A DNA stretch of 64,000 nt from Spirochaetales bacterium (GCA_012838895.1 DUOJ01000135.1:1-64000); one strand, 5' to 3'. Shown: positions 45,171 to 53,421, numbered from the stretch's first letter. A program made the numbers and translations. Notes: generated from the letters alone by a model not told the origin.

Positions 45171-46541
45171 GTGGAGAGTTTTAAGGTCGTTAACCACACC
45201 ATTAAAGGGGTGGCGATGAGTGGAATCAAGTTAAAAGAAGAGCCACCGCGCAACTTTATGAGTGGGGTAAAAGAGGTGGGTTATATCTACAAAGATGGCT
45301 CTTACCGTGAATGGCAATGGCACTCACTAGCGACTATAGACGAGGAGAGTTACCTCCTCTTCGACCGCTTGGAGATCTACCATTTCAACGCAATAGCCGA
45401 CACCCTCCGCCCTAAGGCGCTCCCCCTCTTAAGGAATTTGGCTAAAGCTCTACAAACCCTCCCCCCCTCTTTTATAAACCTCAACTGTGGCCTTATTGAG
45501 ACGTGGAGAATCTACTTCTTAGGTGACGACTCAGTCTTAATTTTGCCCCAATCCCTCTCCCTCCTCTTCCTCCAAATTACACCGCCAGAGATCCGTGCCC
45601 ACTATTTTGATTACTATCTAAAACCCAACCTAGAGGCCCCATTCACCCTTTGTCACCAATTTACCCAATTCTTGTACTTCGCTATAACAGGCTCTCTCCC
45701 CTATGGTGATGAGAAAGTGCGCCTCGATAAATGGCGCCATCTCCCCATCGCTTTGGTAGCTAAAAACCTAAAAGAAGAGGAGGCGGCCTGGATTGACTCA
45801 ACCCTCTCCCTTAAGGGGGCAGAGCAGCGTCAAATAGCCTCAAGTGCCTACAGTGGCGAGGAGAATCTCGCTTGGTGGCTCGATAAAAGCAGTGACTTCA
45901 CTTGGCCCGTTGAGTTGGAAGAGGGTGAGGGAATAGCGACGTTTAGAGAAGAACAAGATAAGCGGGTAGCGAGGCGCCTCTTTTGGAAAAAACGGGGGCC
46001 CTTAATTGTAACCTTAGTTATTGGGGGACTTATAGTGATCTCATTCGTATCGTCCATTATCTCAAAACAGCTTGCCCCCCCCTCGACAGCTAACCTCTCG
46101 CCTGTGGAGATTATTGAGTCGTTTATAGAGGGGCAAGACAACCTCGATGTCACCCAGATGGGGGCAGCTCTCGCACGCGGGACTAAGAACCCTTTTGAGA
46201 GAGAGAGCTCAACCCTCTTTGTCACCACTAAAGTGCGTGAAGCTTACGAGAGGTACAACCCTTTAATCAATGCCCGCGAATGGGTCGCTGAGGGGCGCCC
46301 CCCTGTTGAAGAGAGCTCCCTCCTTTGGGGAAACTTGGAGTACTCAATTGAAGAGACCTCACCCCTAACCTACCGCTTAACAACCCTCTTTTTAGCCCCT
46401 AAGGGGGGTGAAGAGGCGCTCTTAATCGAGGAGATTGAACGGGTAATCGATTTCACCTTTAGAGAGAAGAAAAACTACTATTTAATCGATAAGATTGAGA
46501 TAATTGAAGAGACTCCCCTTAAGAGTTATCGCCTCGATTGA
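45171..46541 (+). CDS. Membrane protein with a degenerate kinase-like cytoplasmic domain
   Basis: 456 residues from the GTG at 45171, which follows GAGGAGGAG and abuts the NFACT stop. Residues ~30-250 follow the order of a Ser/Thr kinase fold. A helix with ALPLLRNLAKALQ is followed by NLNCGLIETWRIYF (104-117) in the place of HRDLKPxNIL, ILPQ (124-127) in the place of DFG, and FLYFAITGSLPYG (167-179) like the C-lobe 'LxxLLTGxxPF'. No catalytic Asp, Lys or metal site remains. One membrane span (276-298) is followed by ~155 extracytoplasmic residues. No family is recognised with confidence. A C8 tract is at 46075-46082. Confidence 0.6.
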   Translation: MESFKVVNHTIKGVAMSGIKLKEEPPRNFMSGVKEVGYIYKDGSYREWQWHSLATIDEESYLLFDRLEIYHFNAIADTLRPKALPLLRNLAKALQTLPPSFINLNCGLIETWRIYFLGDDSVLILPQSLSLLFLQITPPEIRAHYFDYYLKPNLEAPFTLCHQFTQFLYFAITGSLPYGDEKVRLDKWRHLPIALVAKNLKEEEAAWIDSTLSLKGAEQRQIASSAYSGEENLAWWLDKSSDFTWPVELEEGEGIATFREEQDKRVARRLFWKKRGPLIVTLVIGGLIVISFVSSIISKQLAPPSTANLSPVEIIESFIEGQDNLDVTQMGAALARGTKNPFERESSTLFVTTKVREAYERYNPLINAREWVAEGRPPVEESSLLWGNLEYSIEETSPLTYRLTTLFLAPKGGEEALLIEEIERVIDFTFREKKNYYLIDKIEIIEETPLKSYRLD

Positions 46542-47421
46542 GCAGAGAGATTATCTTATCCTCTTCATCGGGGTGGACCCAGTTGACATTAGGCAGCGAT
46601 TTAAAGAAGGTCATTTGGCGCTTGGCGTATTGGCGTGAGTTACGAACGATTAGGTGGGCAATATCGCGACGCCCCATCGAAGGGTTCTCTCTGGCAATAC
46701 AAAACTCACGATAACCAATCCCCTGCATCGCTGGCCACTCTTTTTTAGCCCCCATTTGAAAAAGGCGCTCAATTTCTTCCTCCAACCCATCGTTAAACAT
46801 CTCCTCCACCCGCTCTTCGAGGCGTTCAAGAAGCTCATCTTTATCGCGGTAGAGGCCAATAATTAAGGGATTGACCCCTTCCCTCGCTTTAGTTGGAAGG
46901 GAGAAATCAGAGAGCGGTTTGCCCGTCTCTTCGTACACCTCTAAGGCGCGCGTTAAGCGATAGCGGTCGGCGGGGTGGATCTTTTCGGCCGAAAGGGGGT
47001 CGACCCGTTGGAGTTCCCTATGAGCCCACTCTAATCCCCGCTCTTTAACCTTTTGAGCAACGAGTTTGCGCACCTCGGGGTTACTCTTAGGGGAGGTGGG
47101 GAGGCCGTAGTAGAAGTGCTTAAAGTAGTAGGCCGTACCCCCACAAACGATGGGGATTCTACCTTTAGAGACAATCTCACAATGCGCCTCATCGGCCAAC
47201 TTAACAAACTCCCCCACCGAGAAGGGTTCATAGGGCTCTTTGATATCTATCAAGTAGTGGGGAATTTGTGCCATAAGCTCATTAGAAGGTTTAGCCGACC
47301 CAATATTGAGATGGCGATAAATCTGCTTAGAGTCGGCATTTATTACACTATAGTTGGTTGAGAAGAGACGCTTCAGAAGAGCTGTCTTACCTACCCCAGT
47401 GGGGCCAAAAAGGAAAATCAG
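46519..47421 (-). CDS. miaA: tRNA dimethylallyltransferase, non-ATG start
   Basis: About 300 residues. The reading frame is intact from the rpoZ stop codon onward: FGPTGVGKT (5-13) is the MiaA P-loop, and NADSKQIYR is the DSxQxY tRNA/DMAPP motif. The first ATG (47274) lies after both and cannot be the start. Directly after the rpoZ TAG come GGG, CTG (47421) and ATT (47418), with AAGGAG six or nine bases upstream. So CTG or ATT must initiate, probably coupled to rpoZ. MiaA adds an isopentenyl group to A37 of tRNAs reading UNN codons. It overlaps the convergent gene by 23 bases. Confidence 0.85.
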   Translation of the reverse strand: MIFLFGPTGVGKTALLKRLFSTNYSVINADSKQIYRHLNIGSAKPSNELMAQIPHYLIDIKEPYEPFSVGEFVKLADEAHCEIVSKGRIPIVCGGTAYYFKHFYYGLPTSPKSNPEVRKLVAQKVKERGLEWAHRELQRVDPLSAEKIHPADRYRLTRALEVYEETGKPLSDFSLPTKAREGVNPLIIGLYRDKDELLERLEERVEEMFNDGLEEEIERLFQMGAKKEWPAMQGIGYREFCIARENPSMGRRDIAHLIVRNSRQYAKRQMTFFKSLPNVNWVHPDEEDKIISLLNRGDNS

Positions 47422-47424
47422 CCC

Positions 47425-47622
47425 CTACTCCTTGTCGTCTGTGGTAAACTCGATCTCCTGGGTTAGCACTTGTTTGAGGACTTTAGAGACAACTTTTTCG
47501 TTGGAGGGCTCTCCCTCTTCACTCTCTTGTGCCGCTACAATATTAGAGAGACTAATGGCTACACAGGTGGTCTCGTAGACGTTGTGTTCTTTATCAATTA
47601 AGACATCTAATGGAATGCTCAA
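47425..47622 (-). CDS. rpoZ: RNA polymerase omega subunit, divergent
   Basis: 65 residues. PLDVLIDKEHNVYETTCVAIS at the start and EKVVSKVLKQVLTQEIEF near the end resemble short spirochaete RpoZ proteins. Context supports it: yicC, a nucleotide kinase and rpoZ form a widespread order (usually with gmk in place of cmk). TTG start with AAGGAG six bases upstream. The omega subunit helps beta-prime folding and assembly. The match alone is weak. Confidence 0.65.
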   Translation of the reverse strand: MSIPLDVLIDKEHNVYETTCVAISLSNIVAAQESEEGEPSNEKVVSKVLKQVLTQEIEFTTDDKE

Positions 47623-47667
47623 AGTATACTCCTTAAACTGTTTTCCTTGATTTAATAGTAAGCTATT

Positions 47668-48192
47668 TTACTTTTTTTGCCTAGAGGAGGCCGCCTCAAC
47701 GATTAGGGTAGCAATCTCTTGGGCACTAAGATTATCGGTATTTATCACAAGGTCGGCAACAGCTGGGTCGGTATTATCGATTGAATAAATTCGCTTGTAA
47801 CGTTTAGTATCTTTTCTATCGCGCCGTTTAGTCTCTTTGAGGCGCTCTTCAAGGGAGCCCCCCTCCCTTTCGTGTATGCGTGCCACACGCACCTCAAGGG
47901 ACCCCTCTAGGTAGACCTTCAAGTCGGCCTCCTTTAAGACCCAAATAGCTAAACGGGAACCCAAAACACAGTTTTTCTGCTCCATTGCCATCTCAACTTG
48001 TCGCCGATCGAGCTCTAGGTCGATTGAGTCATCCCTCTCAGCCATCTTACAAAAGGTCCAAAAATCGATTCCCCGCTCCTCAGCTAAGTTACGAAAAGTG
48101 AAGTTTATAAGGGGGTAACCGGTAATTTGAGAGACCAGAGTACTAACAGTAGTGTTACCACATCCGCTTCTACCCGAAATTGCTATCCTCAT
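47668..48192 (-). CDS. cmk: Cytidylate kinase-type (d)CMP kinase
   Basis: 174 residues of the short AMP/CMP-kinase class (archaeal-type Cmk). RIAISGRSGCGNTTVS is the P-loop, with Asn where Lys is usual (GCGNTT rather than GxGKST). FRNLAEERGIDFWTFCKMAERDD and ILGSRLAIWVL-like VLGSRLAIW match this subgroup, as does RIHEREGG. Spirochaetes often keep this short form in place of the classical Cmk. It lies between yicC and rpoZ. Confidence 0.82.
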   Translation of the reverse strand: MRIAISGRSGCGNTTVSTLVSQITGYPLINFTFRNLAEERGIDFWTFCKMAERDDSIDLELDRRQVEMAMEQKNCVLGSRLAIWVLKEADLKVYLEGSLEVRVARIHEREGGSLEERLKETKRRDRKDTKRYKRIYSIDNTDPAVADLVINTDNLSAQEIATLIVEAASSRQKK

Positions 48193-48201
48193 CCCTCCCC
48201 C

Positions 48202-49071
48202 CTACTCAATATTTCTAAGCTGTTCTCGAATATTTTCGAGTGCCTCTTTCATTGTAACCACTTGCTGACTAATGGGAACTAAAACACTCTTGCTCCCAAT
48301 AGTATTAATCTCTCTATTCATCTCTTGGGCCAAAAAATCGAGTCTTTTTCCTATCGCCCCAGAAGCTTCACACCCCTCAAAAAAGGCCTTTAGGTGGGCT
48401 TCGAGGCGTACAATCTCTTCATTTATCGTTGCCCGGTTGAGTTGGATAGCCACCTCTTGTAGTACTCTCCCCTCATCGTACCCTTTGTCACCCAACAACT
48501 CCTCAATCTTATTGACCATCTCCCCTTTTAGATATCCTTCAAGCTCTTGAGCATGCCCCTTAACAACCTCTACGCCAGAAGCAATTTGGGTAGCTGATTT
48601 AACCAAATCTTCTTTAGTCGCCTCCCCCTCTTTAGAGCGTGAGGCTTTTAAGGTAGCCAACGCCTCATCTAAGAGGGAGAAGAGGGGCTCTTCATAGATC
48701 GAGGCATCCCCTTGGTAGAGGGGGACAACGACCCCTTCCAAGGCGATTAGAGTTTTAAGGTCAATTTTATTTTTTAAATTTGAGAGGGTTGCTACCTTTT
48801 GAAAGACCTTCTCGTACTCCCTTAAAGTCGCTTCATCGACATGGAGGTTATAATTGCTCTTTAGTTGGCGCAATCGTACATAGACCTCAACTCTCCCTCT
48901 TAAGAGGCTCTCTTTAACCCTCTCGTTGATCGCAATCTCATACTGCCCCAACACTGAAGGGAGATTGGTAGCAAGTTCGAGGTAGCGGTTGTTGTACGAT
49001 TTAATTTCAAGTGAGAGGAGATACTCCTCAGTGAGGCGTTCACTAGCGCCATAGCCAGTCATACTATCCAT
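48202..49071 (-). CDS. yicC: YicC-family endoribonuclease-like protein
   Basis: 289 residues. The N-terminal DSMTGYGASE and the SLEIKSYNNRYLELATNLP strand are diagnostic, and the C-terminal DUF1732 part holds GKRLDFLAQEMNREINTIGSKS. YicC proteins act as RNases in some bacteria and affect growth under stress. The start overlaps murC by eight bases after AGGAGGAG. Confidence 0.93.
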   Translation of the reverse strand: MDSMTGYGASERLTEEYLLSLEIKSYNNRYLELATNLPSVLGQYEIAINERVKESLLRGRVEVYVRLRQLKSNYNLHVDEATLREYEKVFQKVATLSNLKNKIDLKTLIALEGVVVPLYQGDASIYEEPLFSLLDEALATLKASRSKEGEATKEDLVKSATQIASGVEVVKGHAQELEGYLKGEMVNKIEELLGDKGYDEGRVLQEVAIQLNRATINEEIVRLEAHLKAFFEGCEASGAIGKRLDFLAQEMNREINTIGSKSVLVPISQQVVTMKEALENIREQLRNIE

Positions 49072-50434
49072 TTAAGCTCCTCCTATGGTGGGCAATGGCA
49101 GCGCCTACTTGGTAGTTGTTGCCTGCCCCCATCGTAACGCAGAGGTCTCCCCTCTGCAACAGCTCACCGGTTTTAATGATTAGCTCCTCCCTAGTTACGA
49201 AAAGAGGGGCCTTTAGCGCTGAGGCTAACTCTTGTGAAAGGTGGGTTGCGTCCTCCCCATCACTCCGTGCCGAAGTGGCAATGGGACGTAAGAGGAGGAG
49301 GTCCCCCTTGCTAAGTTCTTCAACAAACCCTTTGAAGAAGGCTTTAGTGCGACTTGCGGTGTGAGGGTGGAAGATAATCACCACTCGCCGCTTAGGGTAG
49401 CTCCTCCTAATTGCCTCAATTACAGCTCTTATCTCATTGGGGTGATGGGCATAGTCGTCTATGTAGGTAACTCCGTCCTCATCAAAAAGGTGCTCAAATC
49501 TCCCCTTACACCCAGGAAAGGTTGCCCCTAATTCTAAGAAGTGGGGCAAATTCTCTTTATGGGTGATGGCACTGGCCAAGAGGGCACTCCCCACAACATT
49601 GAGGGTAAGGTGGAGAGAGTTAAAGGGGGCCTTAAAGCTCCCTTCAAGGGGCTCTAGGGTATACGTTTCTCTCCCCATCTTGAGGTGGTAATCGCTCCCC
49701 TCCTCTACCCCGTAGGTTACAAGGGGCAGATCTTGGCGCTCCTCTTTAACCCACTCAATCAAGAGGCGAGAGGAAGGTGAGTCTCCTCCACACACTAAAG
49801 GTGCCCCTTGGGGGAGACGCTCTACCAATCGCTTGAAGGAGTCGACTGTCTCTCTCTCCCCCTTAAAGTAGTCGGGGTGGTCCCAATCGATGGTGGTTAT
49901 TAACGCACCCTGCAAGGAGTAGAGGAGGAAGTGGTCGCGGTATTCACACGCCTCTATGAAGGTGAGCTTAGGCTCTATTGGGGCTGAAAGGGCGTTCTCC
50001 CCTTGAAGGTGAGAGCCGTAAATGAAAAGGGCGCTGGGTAGCATCGTCTCGAGGGCTCCAACAGCAGTTGTTTTGCCGTGGGTACCGCTCACCCCATAGC
50101 TGGCGATAGTTTCACTAATCTTTGCAATAAAATGGGGGTGGCTAAGGGTCTCAAAGCCCCTCTTTTTGACCTCTTCAATGAAGGGGGTGTTACTATAAGC
50201 AGCGCTGTAGATAACCAAGTCGCTATTGGCGGGGATAAGGTTGGGGGAGAACCCTTCAAACCACTCTATAGCGCCCTCTTTTAGCACCTCTTCGGTGGCA
50301 AAGTGTTCACTAGAGTCGCAGCCACTCACTTTAATCCCCATCTTCGAGAGGCGCACAGCTAAGGGGGCCATAATGGTCCCCTTTATCCCAACAAGAAAGA
50401 GATCTTTACCTTTTAAATTAGTGAGGAAGCTCAC
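49064..50434 (-). CDS. murC: UDP-N-acetylmuramate-alanine ligase
   Basis: 456 residues. The Rossmann start LVGIKGTIMAPLAVRL matches spirochaete MurC variants, SGTHGKTTAV (~115-124) is the Mur P-loop, DYAHHPNEI is the C-terminal catalytic segment and MGAGNNYQVG ends the domain. Mpl, the recycling ligase, shares many motifs and is the main alternative. GTG start after AGGGGGTG. Second gene of the zinc-ribbon operon. Confidence 0.8.
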   Translation of the reverse strand: MSFLTNLKGKDLFLVGIKGTIMAPLAVRLSKMGIKVSGCDSSEHFATEEVLKEGAIEWFEGFSPNLIPANSDLVIYSAAYSNTPFIEEVKKRGFETLSHPHFIAKISETIASYGVSGTHGKTTAVGALETMLPSALFIYGSHLQGENALSAPIEPKLTFIEACEYRDHFLLYSLQGALITTIDWDHPDYFKGERETVDSFKRLVERLPQGAPLVCGGDSPSSRLLIEWVKEERQDLPLVTYGVEEGSDYHLKMGRETYTLEPLEGSFKAPFNSLHLTLNVVGSALLASAITHKENLPHFLELGATFPGCKGRFEHLFDEDGVTYIDDYAHHPNEIRAVIEAIRRSYPKRRVVIIFHPHTASRTKAFFKGFVEELSKGDLLLLRPIATSARSDGEDATHLSQELASALKAPLFVTREELIIKTGELLQRGDLCVTMGAGNNYQVGAAIAHHRRSLNG

Positions 50435-50459
50435 TAGGACACCCCCTAAGTAGGGTTCT

Positions 50460-50630
50460 CTAATTGGCTCTCTTTAACGTTGCATTACACTGCTTGCAAA
50501 TCATCGCTTTGGTGCCATCAATTTCGCGCTCGTACAAAACCTTAATACCGGTCCGTTTACAGACGGGGCAATCCCCTCTACCACGAAATTGTTGCTCTCT
50601 GATTCCAGCTCCCCTATGTGCTTTTGCCAT
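50460..50630 (-). CDS. Small zinc-ribbon protein
   Basis: 56 residues, too short for many gene callers. After a basic N-terminus (MAKAHRGAGIREQQFRGRG) come CPVC at 21-24 and CKQC at 45-48, a four-cysteine zinc ribbon. AAGGAG at seven bases gives a strong start, and a near-consensus promoter lies upstream. I believe similar small proteins occur in other spirochaetes but cannot confirm it here. The basic zinc-ribbon form would suit RNA, ribosome or polymerase binding; this is inference. Confidence 0.8.
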   Translation of the reverse strand: MAKAHRGAGIREQQFRGRGDCPVCKRTGIKVLYEREIDGTKAMICKQCNATLKRAN

Positions 50631-50666
50631 TTAAAACTCCTTGAAGCGCGAGATTATAACGGTCTG

Positions 50667-50695
50667 ACTATAGATATCTTAGCCGAGATTGTCAA
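50667..50695 (-). promoter_or_regulatory. Promoter of the zinc-ribbon-murC-yicC-cmk-rpoZ-miaA operon
   Basis: Minus-strand TTGACA (50690-50695), 17 bases, TATAGT (50667-50672). It is the closest match to a consensus promoter in the window and lies just after the UPF0164-like stop. Confidence 0.75.
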
Positions 50696-50699
50696 GCTA

Positions 50700-51761
50700 C
50701 TAGAGGGACCATTTGAGAGCTGTCTGGAGACGCCAGACATCAGTTTTTAGAGAGTAGAGGGCAATTACGTCTAGATGCACCTTCCACAACTGTCCCCCCA
50801 ATCCCATTGTCACAACCCCCTGACCATCAAAAGCAAAGGGAGAACCCTCCCCTCCCATATTCTCTAGATACCCCCCCCTTAAAGCTAACCAAACGTTGCT
50901 CAAAAATTGGACCTTCCCCTCCAGCCCCATATTAATTGAGCGCTCTTCGTTATCACCTAAATTGGTTAGATCGAAAGCAAAGTTAAAGACAACCCGATTG
51001 AGCTCATTGTCACGGTTGTAGATAGGGGAAGAGAGAGCTAGCCCAAGCGTAAGCCCCGAATAGAGGTTGAGGAGGTCGAGACTCAATTCGTTACTTGAAG
51101 AGTCGTAGCTAAAAAGAGAGTCGCTCATTATACCGATAGAGATCCAGCGATAAGTGAGGAGGAGTCCAAAACCGGCGGAGAAGAGTTGTCCATCGGCACT
51201 CCCCCCTCGGTAGCGCTCAAAGATTGTCTCCCTAAAGTAATCGGTGAGGGTGTGCCCCTCCCTCAAGACCACCCCTCGCTCGGAGCGGTTCCCCCCTCGG
51301 ACAAATAAACCGAATGAGAAAATTGGCCACCCGTAAGAGAGGGTTAATTGAATACGTGAGTCGTTGTACCCCTCAAAATAGAGAGCGTCTCCCTGTAGAG
51401 AGCGATTTTCTAAAACATTAGAGAGGGCAATTGAGAGGGCTATGTAACGGTTACTAAGGAGCATACCTAAGGTTGTCGAGGGATTTTGCAAGAAGGGGGC
51501 AAAGTCGTTAACGTCAGCACTACTGCCAACTTTCTCACTAAAACGCCCCTCTACAAGAAACATTGGTTGTTCGTGGTGGTAGAGGGTGGCAGGGTTACGG
51601 TAGAGAGAGGCTGGGGTATCGGCTAGAGCCACACCAGCACCCCCCATAGCAAGGGTTCTTAGATCAATAAAGCGGGCAATCTCTTCAAAACTCTCTTGTT
51701 TAGCACTTAAAGGGGAGATAAAGATGAGCAATAGAAATAGAGACAGAACACTTTTTCTCAA
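50700..51761 (-). CDS. UPF0164-like outer-membrane protein
   Basis: 353 residues. The N-terminus is a signal peptide (core VLSLFLLLIFISPLSA). Next comes DLRTLAMGGAGVALADTPASLYRNPA, the opening of UPF0164/FadL-PorV-like barrels known in Treponema. The rest alternates in beta-strand fashion, with Asn/Ser turns. A TTG start at 51761 overlaps the methylase stop as TTGA, with GAGG five bases ahead. A G8 tract lies at 50871-50878. Role: probably an outer-membrane channel for hydrophobic solutes, by analogy only. Confidence 0.75.
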   Translation of the reverse strand: MRKSVLSLFLLLIFISPLSAKQESFEEIARFIDLRTLAMGGAGVALADTPASLYRNPATLYHHEQPMFLVEGRFSEKVGSSADVNDFAPFLQNPSTTLGMLLSNRYIALSIALSNVLENRSLQGDALYFEGYNDSRIQLTLSYGWPIFSFGLFVRGGNRSERGVVLREGHTLTDYFRETIFERYRGGSADGQLFSAGFGLLLTYRWISIGIMSDSLFSYDSSSNELSLDLLNLYSGLTLGLALSSPIYNRDNELNRVVFNFAFDLTNLGDNEERSINMGLEGKVQFLSNVWLALRGGYLENMGGEGSPFAFDGQGVVTMGLGGQLWKVHLDVIALYSLKTDVWRLQTALKWSL

Positions 51762-53347
51762 TTTTTCCTCGCAATCAGGGGGACTAAAAACTCCCTTAGG
51801 CGCTCTGCGACAGAGGGGTCTCCCCCCGCCCAATCCAACTCCTTTAGAACTCTCTCCAGTTTAACTTTTTCATCTAGACGACGCAAGAGAGGATAGAGGC
51901 GCCGCTCCAGTTTACCCCTCTCACTCTGATTGGGGTCCAGTATCGCCCTAACTAACACTTTGAGCCCCTCGTCGAGGTTGTCACAACTGTTAGCTTCAAG
52001 ATGTTCCACCTCCCACTCGAGCTGCTCAACCTCTTTATTGAGGAGCACCTCCAAAGGGGGTAACCCATCCAAAATTAGCCCCCCAATAAAGGGGTAGTCG
52101 GGGAGACTCTGGGGGGTTTTAAAGAGCCTATCGGTTAGATTGGAGAGACGTTCAACTAGAGGTAATAGCTCAATTCCAGACTCAACCGGGAGGTGAAAAT
52201 TGCCCATTTTTCCCGCAACAAAAATATACTCAATGTTTTGTTTACCTTTGCTCTGTCTCCCCCCCTGGTTCCTTTTAGCCACCGGTATTACGGTAACGGG
52301 GCCATGACGTGGTTCTAATAGCTCGTAGATGCGCTCAATTTCAACTATCCCCTTAGCGGGATAGGTGAGGACAATGTGGCGCGCATCGATTGAACCAAAG
52401 AGGTTAACAAAGGCTAAGTCGGCCTCTTTAAGGGAACAAAAGGGGCTGTAAGTTTGGCGCCAATCGCGACGGATTCCCCCCTTGTCAAGGAGATTTCCCT
52501 CGCTGTCCCGCTCTTCAGAGGGGCGGTAGTTATCCCAGATGGTGATGGTATTGAGGAGGTGGTAGTTGTTCCCATACTGCTGGACAGTCGCTGGGGGGTC
52601 GAGATAGCAGATATCACCACTAGTGCTCTTTAAAAAATCGGCGGCACTCATCAAAGAGACCTCCCCCCTTTTCAGTGGCTCATCAACTAGGGTGGGAACG
52701 CGTAGCACCGGCGGCTCTACTATCCGGCGACGCGCTAATGAGCCCTCCGTGACAAACTTCTTTTGGTAGGCGGTGAAGGAGCCAAGGGTATTGGCTTTAC
52801 GAGAAGCCTCGTAGAGGAGAGCTGCAATTACAACGGCCCGCTCAGCCTCATCGTCTAGACTCCTTTCAACCTCGTTACGCACCTGGTCAAAAAAGCGGGC
52901 ATTGGCTGCTGTAAAAAAGAGGCGCTCCTTTTGTCCATCGTAATAGTTATCGTCTTGGGGGGCGTAGTGGTGACTGAGGTACCCCCCCAAGAGGGGTTCC
53001 TCTGTATTGTAGGCGTAGAGTCCCTCGAGATTAAGGAGGGAGAAGTAGGCATCAATTCCCCCCATCTCTCTAAACATCTGTGATAAATCGTCATTAGTTA
53101 GGGTGAGGTAGACATAGTTTACGAGGTGGGCAAAGGGTTGATTATCGTTAGCTTTAACCCCCATCCCAAGGTTTCGAGCAATGCGCGAAATAGCACCTGA
53201 GCCACAAAAGGGGTCGATAAAAGTGGTCTCTCCCCGAGGTGCTTTCAACTCAGAGAAGAGGAGTTTGAGCGACTCCCCAATCGATCGCTTGTTACCAATT
53301 ATTGAGATTAGTTGATCTCTCTCATAACTGGGGAGGGCGAGGGGCAA
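51758..53347 (-). CDS. DNA adenine methylase-like protein (DPPA variant)
   Basis: 529 residues. IGNKRSIGESLKLLF and TFIDPFCGSGAISRIA give the N6-adenine methyltransferase AdoMet site (motif I). The catalytic motif reads DICYLDPPATVQQYGNNYHLLN where relatives have DPPY. A long C-terminus (~from 390) has no clear domain. I placed the start at the TTG at 53347, six bases after AAGGAG. Longer frames reach 53476 but would overlap murE. No restriction gene is adjacent, so it may be a solitary methylase. Confidence 0.75.
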   Translation of the reverse strand: MPLALPSYERDQLISIIGNKRSIGESLKLLFSELKAPRGETTFIDPFCGSGAISRIARNLGMGVKANDNQPFAHLVNYVYLTLTNDDLSQMFREMGGIDAYFSLLNLEGLYAYNTEEPLLGGYLSHHYAPQDDNYYDGQKERLFFTAANARFFDQVRNEVERSLDDEAERAVVIAALLYEASRKANTLGSFTAYQKKFVTEGSLARRRIVEPPVLRVPTLVDEPLKRGEVSLMSAADFLKSTSGDICYLDPPATVQQYGNNYHLLNTITIWDNYRPSEERDSEGNLLDKGGIRRDWRQTYSPFCSLKEADLAFVNLFGSIDARHIVLTYPAKGIVEIERIYELLEPRHGPVTVIPVAKRNQGGRQSKGKQNIEYIFVAGKMGNFHLPVESGIELLPLVERLSNLTDRLFKTPQSLPDYPFIGGLILDGLPPLEVLLNKEVEQLEWEVEHLEANSCDNLDEGLKVLVRAILDPNQSERGKLERRLYPLLRRLDEKVKLERVLKELDWAGGDPSVAERLREFLVPLIARKN

Positions 53348-53372
53348 GAGCTTCTCCTTCTCCTCTCCTTCC

Positions 53373-53401
53373 TTGAAAAAGGGGAGGAACCTTGATACGA
53401 T
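53373..53401 (+). promoter_or_regulatory. Promoter of murE-ddl-dinB
   Basis: TTGAAA (53373-53378), 17 bases, TACGAT (53396-53401). The -10 is part of the palindrome ACGATATCGT (53397-53406). Confidence 0.55.
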
Positions 53402-53421
53402 ATCGTCAATAAGGACGCTTG

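Noticed and set aside
47031-47361. Overlapping plus-strand frames of ~100 codons inside miaA
   Set aside because: They run antisense to the clearly conserved miaA P-loop region and show no protein-like features.
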